Assembly (NCBI GenBank): GCA_019744815.1
Contig: JAIEUA010000001.1
Span: 1-64,000 of the forward strand
DNA length: 64,000 nucleotides
Origin: Phycisphaerales bacterium
Lineage (GTDB): Bacteria; Planctomycetota; Phycisphaerae; Phycisphaerales; UBA1924
Direction: 5' to 3'
The notes beneath the pieces were generated by a model. It saw nothing but the letters and a program-made list of their open reading frames with translations. It had not been told where the DNA came from and searched no databases. The position numbers and the translations under genes are program-made. Shown piece after piece: positions 31,127 through 38,077 of this stretch (position 1 is the first letter of the stretch; every line of letters begins with the position of its first letter).

Positions 31127-32194
31127 TTGCCAGCGACCGACCGACTCGAAGCCTCGCTCCGCGTGCCCACCGGCCCCAAACGGGTCGCGGTGTTGGGCTC
31201 GGCGGAGCGCAACCTCAAGATCCTCCGCGAGGCTCTGGGCATCAGCGTCAGCGCCCGCGACACCGTCGTCCATCTCCGCGGCGAGCGGACCCCGGTCACC
31301 ATCGCCCGCCGCGTCATCGAACGCCTGAATGACGCCGCCGAGGACACCAAGACCCTCACCCGCCAGCAGGTCATCGACCTGATCAGCGAGGAATCGATCA
31401 CCGAGGACAAGCGCGGGCGGGTCGGGGGCGCGGACGCGTTCGACGACCCGACCATGGGCTCGGCCCCGCTCGAAGACTGGGACGGCCGGCTCGCGGTCTT
31501 CTCCGCCGGTAAGCCGGTCAAGCCCAAGACGATCAATCAACAGGCGTACATCGAGGCGATCCGCGATCACGACCTGGTCTTCTGCGTCGGCCCGGCGGGC
31601 ACGGGCAAGACCTACCTCGCGGTCGCCGCGGCGGTGCACCTGCTCAAGACCGATCGCTGCCGCAAGTTGATTCTCGTCCGCCCCGCGGTCGAGGCGGGTG
31701 AGAAGCTGGGCTTCCTGCCCGGCGATCTGCAGGCCAAGGTGAACCCGTACCTGCGCCCGCTGCTCGACGGCCTGCACGACATGATGGACTTCGGCACCAT
31801 CCAGCGCTTCATGGCGAGCGACGTGATCGAGGTCGTGCCGCTGGCGTACATGCGGGGCCGAACGCTGAACCACGCGGTCATCATCCTCGACGAGGCCCAG
31901 AACACCACCAAGGGCCAGATGAAGATGTTCCTGACCCGCCTGGGACATGGCAGCAAGATGATCGTGACCGGCGACACCACCCAGATCGATCTGCCCGACC
32001 CGCGGGAGAGCGGGCTGATCGACGCGGTCCGCCGCCTCAACCGCACCAACGGCGTCGGCTTCTCGCAGCTCACCAAGACCGACGTGGTCCGCCACCCGAT
32101 CGTGCAGCGCATCATCGAGGCCTACGGCGAGGACGACGACGCGCCGGACCTTGACATGCAGGATGGCGAACTGGCGGAAGGCAAGGACCTCTGA
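31127..32194 (+). CDS. phoH: PhoH family ATPase
   Basis: About 355 residues. An N-terminal KH-like region (KRVAVLGSAERNLKILREALGISVSARD) precedes the PhoH ATPase core: QQAYIEAIRDHDLVFCVGPAGTGKT (Walker A near 156-163), LVRPAVEAGEKLGFLPGDLQAKVNPYLRPL (family signature), VIILDEAQNTT (Walker B near 251) and the TGDTTQIDLP motif. PhoH proteins are ATPases linked to RNA quality control and the ribosome-maturation protein YbeY. The start is uncertain: TTG 31127 falls after a repeat, while a GTG at 31025 lies within it. Overlaps the next gene by one base. Confidence 0.93.
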   Translation: MPATDRLEASLRVPTGPKRVAVLGSAERNLKILREALGISVSARDTVVHLRGERTPVTIARRVIERLNDAAEDTKTLTRQQVIDLISEESITEDKRGRVGGADAFDDPTMGSAPLEDWDGRLAVFSAGKPVKPKTINQQAYIEAIRDHDLVFCVGPAGTGKTYLAVAAAVHLLKTDRCRKLILVRPAVEAGEKLGFLPGDLQAKVNPYLRPLLDGLHDMMDFGTIQRFMASDVIEVVPLAYMRGRTLNHAVIILDEAQNTTKGQMKMFLTRLGHGSKMIVTGDTTQIDLPDPRESGLIDAVRRLNRTNGVGFSQLTKTDVVRHPIVQRIIEAYGEDDDAPDLDMQDGELAEGKDL

Positions 32195-34560
32195 TGCCCG
32201 GCGAAAACGCCAAACCCCAGTCCCGAGCCGCGGCCATCCGGGCCAAGCACCGGGCCTCCACCCGCCTCGCCGAGGCGATCGCGGGCAAGCTCAGCCCGCT
32301 CTTTGCGACGCCCAACATCGCGATGGCGATCGTGGCGGCGTTGTGCTTCGTGCTGGTGGCGACGGCACTCTCCGTGTGGGCGCGGCGTCAGCCGCTGGTC
32401 GCGGTCGGGCGCGTGATGGTCGACACCCGCCTGGTGCGGGTGCCGATCAAGAGCGAGGACACCGAGGCGACTGACCGGGCCCGCGAGGCGGCCCGCCAGC
32501 GCACGCCGTGGGTCTTCGCGGCCGACATTCCTGTTCTGAAAGAACTCCGCGGCTCGCTCGAGAACCTGCCCCGCACGCTCGCCCGGGTGCAGTCGATCGA
32601 TCAGGTCGAGGCCTCGATCAAGGAACAGTTCAAGCTCACGCCCGAGTCGCTGACGGCGATCCAGGCCGAGTCCAAGAACGGCGAGCCCTCGTCTCAGTGG
32701 ATGGGGATGGTCAGCGACTACATGGCCGCTCTGCGCAACCTGCCGCTGCTCGACGCCGCGACCTGGCAGCGGGCGACGCAGGAAGGTCTGCACACCGAGA
32801 TCACGCTCGCCTTCGAAGAGCCCGCGGCGGAGAACAAGCCGGCCCAGCTCACCCTCGTGCCCGGTGTCTCGCGCCGCGATGTGCTCAACATCGGCGATGA
32901 AGCCAAGCTGCGGCAAGGCTTGCTCTCGCTCGCGCGGGAGTCGGGCTTCGGCGGCGTGCTCCGGCAACTGGTCGTCGAGCGCACCGTGAAGCTCGGCAAG
33001 CCGACGTTCAAGTTCGACGAGGCGGGCACGGCGCTCGCGAAGGACGCCTCGGCCCGCGACGTCAAGACCGTCATCAGCGAGAGCCCGGCGGGCCAGATCA
33101 TCTTCCGCCGCGGCGACGTGCTGACCGATGCGCAGCTGACGCTCTACCGCACCGAGATGGCCGCGTTCGACAAGGACGCGGACAAGTGGCGGGTGTGGCT
33201 CCGCGACGCGTCGCTGGCCGCGGTGATCACCGCCATCACGCTCGCGCTGGTCGCGTATACCGCGCTCTTCGCGTCGGGCATCCGGCGGAACACGCGGCGG
33301 ATCATCGGCGTCTGCGTGCTTCTGGCCCTCGCGCTGGGCGTGGCCGTGATCGGCACGTCGTTCAAGCCGGAGTTCGCCGCCGCCACCGCGATCGTGCCCA
33401 CCATCTTCGTCGCCATCCTGCTCTGCATCGCGTATGACCAGCGGGTCGCCCTGGCCTACGGCGTGCTCCACGGCCTGTTGGTCTCGCTCGCCCTGCAGCT
33501 CTCCGCGGGCGAGTACGCGATCATGCTGCTGGGCATCTGCTCTTCGGTGCTCTTCCTCCGCGATGTCCGCGATAGGGCCAGCGTGATCCGCATGTCGCTC
33601 ATCACCGGCTTTGCGGTCGCGGCGGCCACGGCGCTCATCGGCGCCATCGAGCGGCCGCTCGCTCCCGCGATCGCCGTCTGGGAGATCGCCACCGACTCGG
33701 GTGTCGCGGGCGTGGCGGCTTTGGTCGTTGGCGGGGCGATTCTGTTCATCCTGCCCACCATCGAGCGGGTCTTCGACATCACCACCGGGATGACGCTCAT
33801 CGAGCTGCGCGATCCCAAGCACCCGCTGCTGCGTGAACTCCAGATGCGGGCCCCCGGCACGTACAACCACAGCGTGACGGTCGCCAACATCGCCGAGTCC
33901 GCCGCCGAGGCCATCGGGGCCAACAGCCTGCTCGCCTACGTCGGCGCCCTCTACCACGACATCGGGAAGATGAACAAGCCCGAGTACTTCGTCGAGAACC
34001 AGGGCGGCGGGCCCAACCGGCACGACAAGCTCACACCCGCGATGAGCCTGCTCGTCGTGGTCGGTCACGTCAAGGACGGCGTCGAGATGGCCCGGGCCTA
34101 CGCGCTCCCGATGAGCATCCAGCACTTCATCGAGAGCCACCACGGCACCACGCTGGTCGAGTACTTCTACCACCGCGCCCGCAAGCGAGCCATGGACGCC
34201 GCCGAGAGCCAGGGCCTCAGCGAAGACGACGTGCACGTGCCCGACGAGTACGAATACCGCTACCCCGGCCCGCGCCCGCAGACCAGGGAAGCCGCAATTC
34301 TCATGGTGGCCGACGCCGTCGAGAGTGCCGCACGCGCGCTCGACGATCCCACGCCCGCACGGCTCGAGTCGCTGGTGCAGTCGATCGCCAACAAGCGTCT
34401 GCTCGACGGCCAGTTCGAGGATTGCGACATCTCGCTCCGCGACCTGCACCGCATCACCGAGAGCGTGAGCCGCACGCTGGCGGGCATCCATCACTCACGC
34501 ATCGACTACCCCGAGCCGGCGCAGGTGGAGCCCAAGACGGCGAACATCAAGACGACGTAA
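32194..34560 (+). CDS. 7TM-HD (PgpH/YqfF-like) cyclic dinucleotide phosphodiesterase
   Basis: A 788-residue membrane protein. TM helix near 45-65, then a ~270-residue extracytoplasmic domain (7TMR-HDED type), a bundle of about six helices from about 345 to 530, and a C-terminal HD domain: ELRDPKHPLLRELQMRAPGTYNHSVTVANIAESAAEAIGAN, and HDIGKMNKPEYF with the HD pair near 588-589, then SHHGTTLVEYFYHRA. The domain order is that of PgpH/YqfF, which hydrolyses c-di-AMP in Firmicutes; substrate specificity here is inferred. The phoH-pgpH pairing is conserved in many bacteria, usually with ybeY next, which is absent here. Confidence 0.92.
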   Translation: MPGENAKPQSRAAAIRAKHRASTRLAEAIAGKLSPLFATPNIAMAIVAALCFVLVATALSVWARRQPLVAVGRVMVDTRLVRVPIKSEDTEATDRAREAARQRTPWVFAADIPVLKELRGSLENLPRTLARVQSIDQVEASIKEQFKLTPESLTAIQAESKNGEPSSQWMGMVSDYMAALRNLPLLDAATWQRATQEGLHTEITLAFEEPAAENKPAQLTLVPGVSRRDVLNIGDEAKLRQGLLSLARESGFGGVLRQLVVERTVKLGKPTFKFDEAGTALAKDASARDVKTVISESPAGQIIFRRGDVLTDAQLTLYRTEMAAFDKDADKWRVWLRDASLAAVITAITLALVAYTALFASGIRRNTRRIIGVCVLLALALGVAVIGTSFKPEFAAATAIVPTIFVAILLCIAYDQRVALAYGVLHGLLVSLALQLSAGEYAIMLLGICSSVLFLRDVRDRASVIRMSLITGFAVAAATALIGAIERPLAPAIAVWEIATDSGVAGVAALVVGGAILFILPTIERVFDITTGMTLIELRDPKHPLLRELQMRAPGTYNHSVTVANIAESAAEAIGANSLLAYVGALYHDIGKMNKPEYFVENQGGGPNRHDKLTPAMSLLVVVGHVKDGVEMARAYALPMSIQHFIESHHGTTLVEYFYHRARKRAMDAAESQGLSEDDVHVPDEYEYRYPGPRPQTREAAILMVADAVESAARALDDPTPARLESLVQSIANKRLLDGQFEDCDISLRDLHRITESVSRTLAGIHHSRIDYPEPAQVEPKTANIKTT

Positions 34561-34591
34561 ACGGGCGCGAACGCGTCGGGCGGACACGTGT

Positions 34592-35521
34592 TCACAGCTT
34601 CTTGATCACGCTCACGGCCGCGTACAGGCCGCCGACTTGCTCGCGCTCCACGACGCGGGCCGCGTACGCCGGGTTCAGCGGCTGCAGCCGCACCCGCACG
34701 CCGCTCGCCTCGCCCTCGAACTTCACGCCCTCCTCGCTCCCCTCGCTCTCGAAGAAGACCCGCTTGAACGTGGTCTCGCCGTCGGGCTCGAGGCGGGCGA
34801 AGCAGTCCATCCCGCTCTTGATCTCGCGCAGCGGGCTGAAGACCACAATGTCCCCCTCCCGGTATTCGGGCAGCATCGAGTCCCCCACCACGCGCGCGGC
34901 GAACGCATCGGGATCGTCGATGTCGGGGCAACGCACGTACTCATCAGCGACGCGGGCGGGATAGCCCAGGTCGGTGAACTCCCGCGGGTAGCCCGCGACC
35001 ACCTTGTTGATCAGCGGCACCTCAAAGGGGAGCACGCGCGCCAGCGTGCCCACTAAGGGCGTCGGAGCGCGGGCAGCGCCCTCCCCGGCCGACCGCTCGC
35101 TCATGCCCAGCAGGCTGGCGAGCTCGCCGGACTTGTACGCCTCGTCGAGGGCGCCGAGCAGCCGCCCGTGGTCGTCGATGCCGCTCTTGGAGAAGATCGA
35201 GGCGAGCTTGCGTTCGCGTTCGCGGTGGGCGGCCTCGCGAGCCGCGAGCTTCACCACCTCGCGCCGCACCGGCGCCGGGGTCCGCTCCCAGCCCGCGGCA
35301 CGGATCAGCTCACCCTCGGGCAAGCCCAGCGCGGCCTCGAGGCGGGTGAGGATCTCGTCGGTCGGCACGCCCCGCTTCTCGTTCTCGACGCTGGAGAGAT
35401 ACCCCTTGGTGCACGCCGCGGCCAGCGCGAGCTGCTGCAGCGTCAGGCCTCTCTCCTCCCGCAGCTCTCGCAGCCGAGGCCCGAAAGACCGGGCCGCCGA
35501 TCGTGACTGTCCTTCGTCCAT
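34592..35521 (-). CDS. S24 self-cleaving phage-type repressor (HTH-LexA/CI-like)
   Basis: A 309-residue repressor. XRE helix-turn-helix at about 15-72 (RLRELREERGLTLQQLALAAACTKGYLSSVENEKRGVP). A ~100-residue linker includes a charged coiled segment. The C-terminal S24 domain has an Ala176-Gly177 cleavage-site candidate (NKVVAGYPREF), nucleophile Ser215 (GDSMLPEYREGDIVV) and general base Lys253 (TTFKRV), so it should be able to self-cleave when activated by RecA filaments, like LexA or lambda CI. ATG 35521 has GGGAG 7 bases upstream. It is divergent from the phage-like cassette that follows, so it is the natural candidate regulator of that cassette and of itself. Confidence 0.92.
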   Translation of the reverse strand: MDEGQSRSAARSFGPRLRELREERGLTLQQLALAAACTKGYLSSVENEKRGVPTDEILTRLEAALGLPEGELIRAAGWERTPAPVRREVVKLAAREAAHRERERKLASIFSKSGIDDHGRLLGALDEAYKSGELASLLGMSERSAGEGAARAPTPLVGTLARVLPFEVPLINKVVAGYPREFTDLGYPARVADEYVRCPDIDDPDAFAARVVGDSMLPEYREGDIVVFSPLREIKSGMDCFARLEPDGETTFKRVFFESEGSEEGVKFEGEASGVRVRLQPLNPAYAARVVEREQVGGLYAAVSVIKKL

Positions 35522-35825
35522 CACACCGCTCCCTTCGTTCGTGCCTGCACGCACTCCCTTGAGCAATTGGTCTTTGTTTGGTATCCTATCCCGCAAAGCG
35601 TCGTCGTTGTGCGCACAAGCGAGTTTTTACCATACAAAATCCGTTCAAAAGAACCAAAGCCACTTGAATCGAGTCGGTCAATCTGGGAAACTATATATGT
35701 TGTTTGCTGATCTGTAAACATTGTTCCCCTGAGTTGCCCTCGATTTCTGCACAGCCTTGCTCCAGAGGCTTGAAAGCGCTCTCTGGACCACGCCCGACCG
35801 CACCCACATCTGGAAGGACGAAGCC
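35522..35825. promoter_or_regulatory. A+T-rich divergent control region
   Basis: From about 35560 to 35740 base composition shifts sharply to A+T (TTTTTACCATACAAAATC, AAACTATATATGTTGTTTGC), unlike anything else in the window. It contains mirrored half-sites TTTGTTTGGTA (+, 35573-35583) and TTTGTATGGTA (-, 35628-35638), a palindrome GTTCAAAAGAAC (35643-35654) and a TATATAT box (35692-35698) likely serving the rightward genes. Probably the operator/promoter region controlled by the S24 repressor. Confidence 0.6.
35643..35654. promoter_or_regulatory. GTTCAAAAGAAC palindrome, candidate operator
   Basis: GTTC-N4-GAAC, a perfect dyad in the divergent gap beside the mirrored TTTGTWTGGTA half-sites. 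Proposed as a repressor-binding site by position only. Confidence 0.4.
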
Positions 35826-36350
35826 ATGTTGAACGCCAGCGTCCCTCGCGCCACACCGTTACCCAGCCCGGGCGTCCCGATCGTGAGCCGGATCGACCGG
35901 CGGCGCCGGGACTCCCACGCCGCCAAGTTTGTGGAGCGGGTGACCGAGTTCGCCAGGTGGCTGCCGGCGGACGAGGCCGCGCTCGTGCGTGCGGTCTACG
36001 TCGCGGGTCGGACGGCGGGTGAGCTTGCGGCCCTGGCGCGGGTGCCCAGCCGGGCGATCCAGCGTCGTATTCAGAAGGTCTTGCTGCGGGTGCTGAGCCG
36101 CGAGTTCCGGGCCTCGGCCCGCCGACTCGAGCTGGCCCCCGCGATGCCCGATTGGCCTCCCCCCGCGGGGCACCTGAAATCGGCGAGCGAGTCGACGGTG
36201 CATCTGGCGGTGCTGCGGGCGGTCTTCATCGAGGGGCTCTCGATGCGGGCCACGGCGCAGCGGCTCGACCTGCCCTTGCACGTGGTGCGGCGCCACCACG
36301 AGACGGCGCGGCTGGAGATCGAGGCCAAGGCCGAGGCTCGGGCGAGCTGA
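35826..36350 (+). CDS. Double helix-turn-helix protein (sigma region 4-like)
   Basis: A 174-residue basic protein with two HTH-like units: 51-90 (AALVRAVYVAGRTAGELAALARVPSRAIQRRIQKVL) and 125-165 (VHLAVLRAVFIEGLSMRATAQRLDLPLHVVRRHHETARL). Both resemble sigma-70 region 4 or phage-type transcription regulators; no region 2 is present. It lies first in the rightward run after the A+T-rich switch region, so it may be an activator of the cassette or a terminase-small-subunit-like DNA binder. AAGGA lies about 10 bases before ATG 35826. No specific family is recognised. Confidence 0.65.
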   Translation: MLNASVPRATPLPSPGVPIVSRIDRRRRDSHAAKFVERVTEFARWLPADEAALVRAVYVAGRTAGELAALARVPSRAIQRRIQKVLLRVLSREFRASARRLELAPAMPDWPPPAGHLKSASESTVHLAVLRAVFIEGLSMRATAQRLDLPLHVVRRHHETARLEIEAKAEARAS

Positions 36351-36394
36351 TCGATCGGTGCGAACGGGAACGACTTTGGGGAAAGGGGTGTGGC

Positions 36395-37099
36395 ATGCGT
36401 TCGATCGCGATCGGACCCGGGCGTTCAAGCCCGCGGGTGAGGATGGCGTGCGCGCGGTTCGGGCTTCGGCTCACGCACATGGTGGAGCGGCCGCCGGTCG
36501 CTCCGGGGCATCTAGAGGCGCTGAACCAGCTCGAGGCCGGCGTGGCGCTCGTGCACGGACGCAGCGGCAGCGGCAAGAGCTCGCTGCTCAACGCCTTCGT
36601 CCGGCAACGGCGCCTCGGGGGCGAGGGCGTCGTGGTCGTCGTCCCGGGGCGAACCTCCGGACGCGTGATCGATGTCCTTGAAGGCTCGATCGGCGACGCG
36701 CTCGCGACACTCGCGCGCGTCGGGCTCGCCGACGCCACCATCCTGGCACGCCGGGTCCGCGATCTCTCCGAGGGCGAGCGGGTGCGCCTCGCGCTCGCGT
36801 CGGCCATCCTGTCCAGCGAAGATCGCCCACACGAACGCCGCGGGTGGATTGTGATCGACGAGTTCTTGGCGGTGATCGATCGCCCGACGGCACGCGCGGT
36901 GGCGGGGAGCGTGCGCCGGATCTGGGATCGCCGGGGCCAGACGCTGCCGCGGCTGCTGGTCGCGACGGCGCACAACGACCTGACGGACGCCCTGCGAGCG
37001 GACCTGGTTGTGAATCTCGACAACGACCCGGTCGAGGGATCCGCGCTCCAGCCTTCTCCGCTCAAGCCATCCACACCCAGACAAGGAGCAAGCTCATGA
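36395..37099 (+). CDS. Stand-alone ABC-type ATPase (COG2401-like)
   Basis: A 234-residue soluble ABC ATPase. Walker A GRSGSGKS at 55-62, ABC signature LSEGE at 124-128, Walker B WIVIDE at 151-156 with a following D-loop (AVIDRP), and H-switch His193 (ATAHND). No transmembrane partner is near. The compact size (no large Q-loop/helical subdomain) and the coupled GNAT gene match the arrangement of 'ABC-type ATPase fused to acetyltransferase' proteins (COG2401). Shine-Dalgarno-like AAGGGG precedes ATG 36395. Its stop codon overlaps the GNAT start (ATGA), so they are translated together. Confidence 0.8.
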   Translation: MRSIAIGPGRSSPRVRMACARFGLRLTHMVERPPVAPGHLEALNQLEAGVALVHGRSGSGKSSLLNAFVRQRRLGGEGVVVVVPGRTSGRVIDVLEGSIGDALATLARVGLADATILARRVRDLSEGERVRLALASAILSSEDRPHERRGWIVIDEFLAVIDRPTARAVAGSVRRIWDRRGQTLPRLLVATAHNDLTDALRADLVVNLDNDPVEGSALQPSPLKPSTPRQGASS

Positions 37100-37863
37100 A
37101 CCTACGCATCCGTCGAGTGCGGCTGGCGGGTGTCGCGTCGCTGCTCGATCGCCACTACGCCAGCGTTCGCCCGGCGCGCCTGTGCACGGTGCTGGGCGCG
37201 TTCGCGGACCGCGAGCCGCGGCCGGTCGGAGCGTTGATCGTGGCGTTCCCCGCGCTCAACGCCCGGTGGCGCGAGGCCGCGTGGCCCGGGGAGTATCGAG
37301 GCGATGGCGATCGCGAGAGCCGCCGCCGGATCGCGCGGCGGGTCAACCGCGACCTGCGCGTCATCGCCCGCGTCGTCGTCGATCCGCGCTTCCGGGGCAA
37401 CGGCGTCGGAGTATCGCTGGTTCGCGCGTACCTCCGCTCGCCGCGGACGCGCCGGACGGAAGCGGTCGCCTCGATGGGCGAGCACTGCCCGATCTTCGAG
37501 CACGCGGGCATGCGGCGCGTCGCGACCCATCTCATCGCGCGCGATCGAACGCTGGAGAGGACCCTCCGCCGAATGCGGATCCGCCCTGATGTGCTGGTCG
37601 ACGAGTGGTTGCTGGAGCGCGCCGTGCGACGAAAGCCGGAGCTGGTGCCGCTGCTCGCGGCGTGGGCCCGGGCAAGCCGCGGCACGCGTGCCGTCCTCGA
37701 TCGGCCGGACTGGCTGCCCGAGATCGCGGCCCAGGCGGCACGGGCGATCCTCGCGCCGCCGGCGGTGTTCGTGACGGAGAAAGGCATTTCACCGCGGAGG
37801 ACGCGGAGAACGCGGAGGGAGGAGAAGAGTTTTGCCACGGCGAGCACGGAGAACACGGAGTGA
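37096..37863 (+). CDS. GNAT-fold protein coupled to ABC-type ATPase
   Basis: A 255-residue protein with a GNAT core: VIARVVVDPRFRGNGVGVSLVRAYL (89-113), where R-G-x-G-x-G (100-105) is the acetyl-CoA pyrophosphate loop, then EAVASMGEHCPIFEHAGMRRV (122-141), which resembles the 'M-A-x-x-N-P-F-F-E-x-A-G-M' segment of COG2401 C-terminal domains. The Mom DNA-modification protein of phage Mu is also a GNAT-fold enzyme, so base modification is one possibility. AAGGAG is 7 bases before ATG 37096. The last ~28 residues (SPRRTRRTRREE...) are read from repeat DNA and replace whatever the native C-terminus was. Confidence 0.75.
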   Translation: MNLRIRRVRLAGVASLLDRHYASVRPARLCTVLGAFADREPRPVGALIVAFPALNARWREAAWPGEYRGDGDRESRRRIARRVNRDLRVIARVVVDPRFRGNGVGVSLVRAYLRSPRTRRTEAVASMGEHCPIFEHAGMRRVATHLIARDRTLERTLRRMRIRPDVLVDEWLLERAVRRKPELVPLLAAWARASRGTRAVLDRPDWLPEIAAQAARAILAPPAVFVTEKGISPRRTRRTRREEKSFATASTENTE

Positions 37864-38050
37864 TGGCTTTGTTCAAGGCAAGAGAGCCGGGTTTCGCACT
37901 CGGACGAGCTCTTCTCACTTCTCACTTCTCAACTCCCTTCTCAGTGTTCTCCGTGATCTCTGTGGTAAATGCCTTGGTCTTCGCCCCGCGTTCTCTGCGG
38001 TGAATGCCTCTGCCTTTTCTCCGCGTTCTCTGCGTCCTCCGCGGTGAACC
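37783..38050. repeat. Repeat family A, tandem and inverted copies at the GNAT 3' end
   Basis: ACCGCGGAGGACGCGGAGAA and GAGCACGGAGAACACGGAGT on the left (inside the GNAT gene), and inverted GTTCTCCGTGATCTCTGTGG, CGTTCTCTGCGGTGAATGCC and CGTTCTCTGCGTCCTCCGCG on the right. Left end is translated as the GNAT C-terminus; the rest fills the gap before the terminase. Confidence 0.85.
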
Positions 38051-38077
38051 GCCTTTCCGATCCACACTGGAGCACCC

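Noticed and set aside
37783..38050. CGCGGAG-phased repeats as a CRISPR array.
   Set aside because: Short imperfect units with no spacers of constant size, appearing at five loci.
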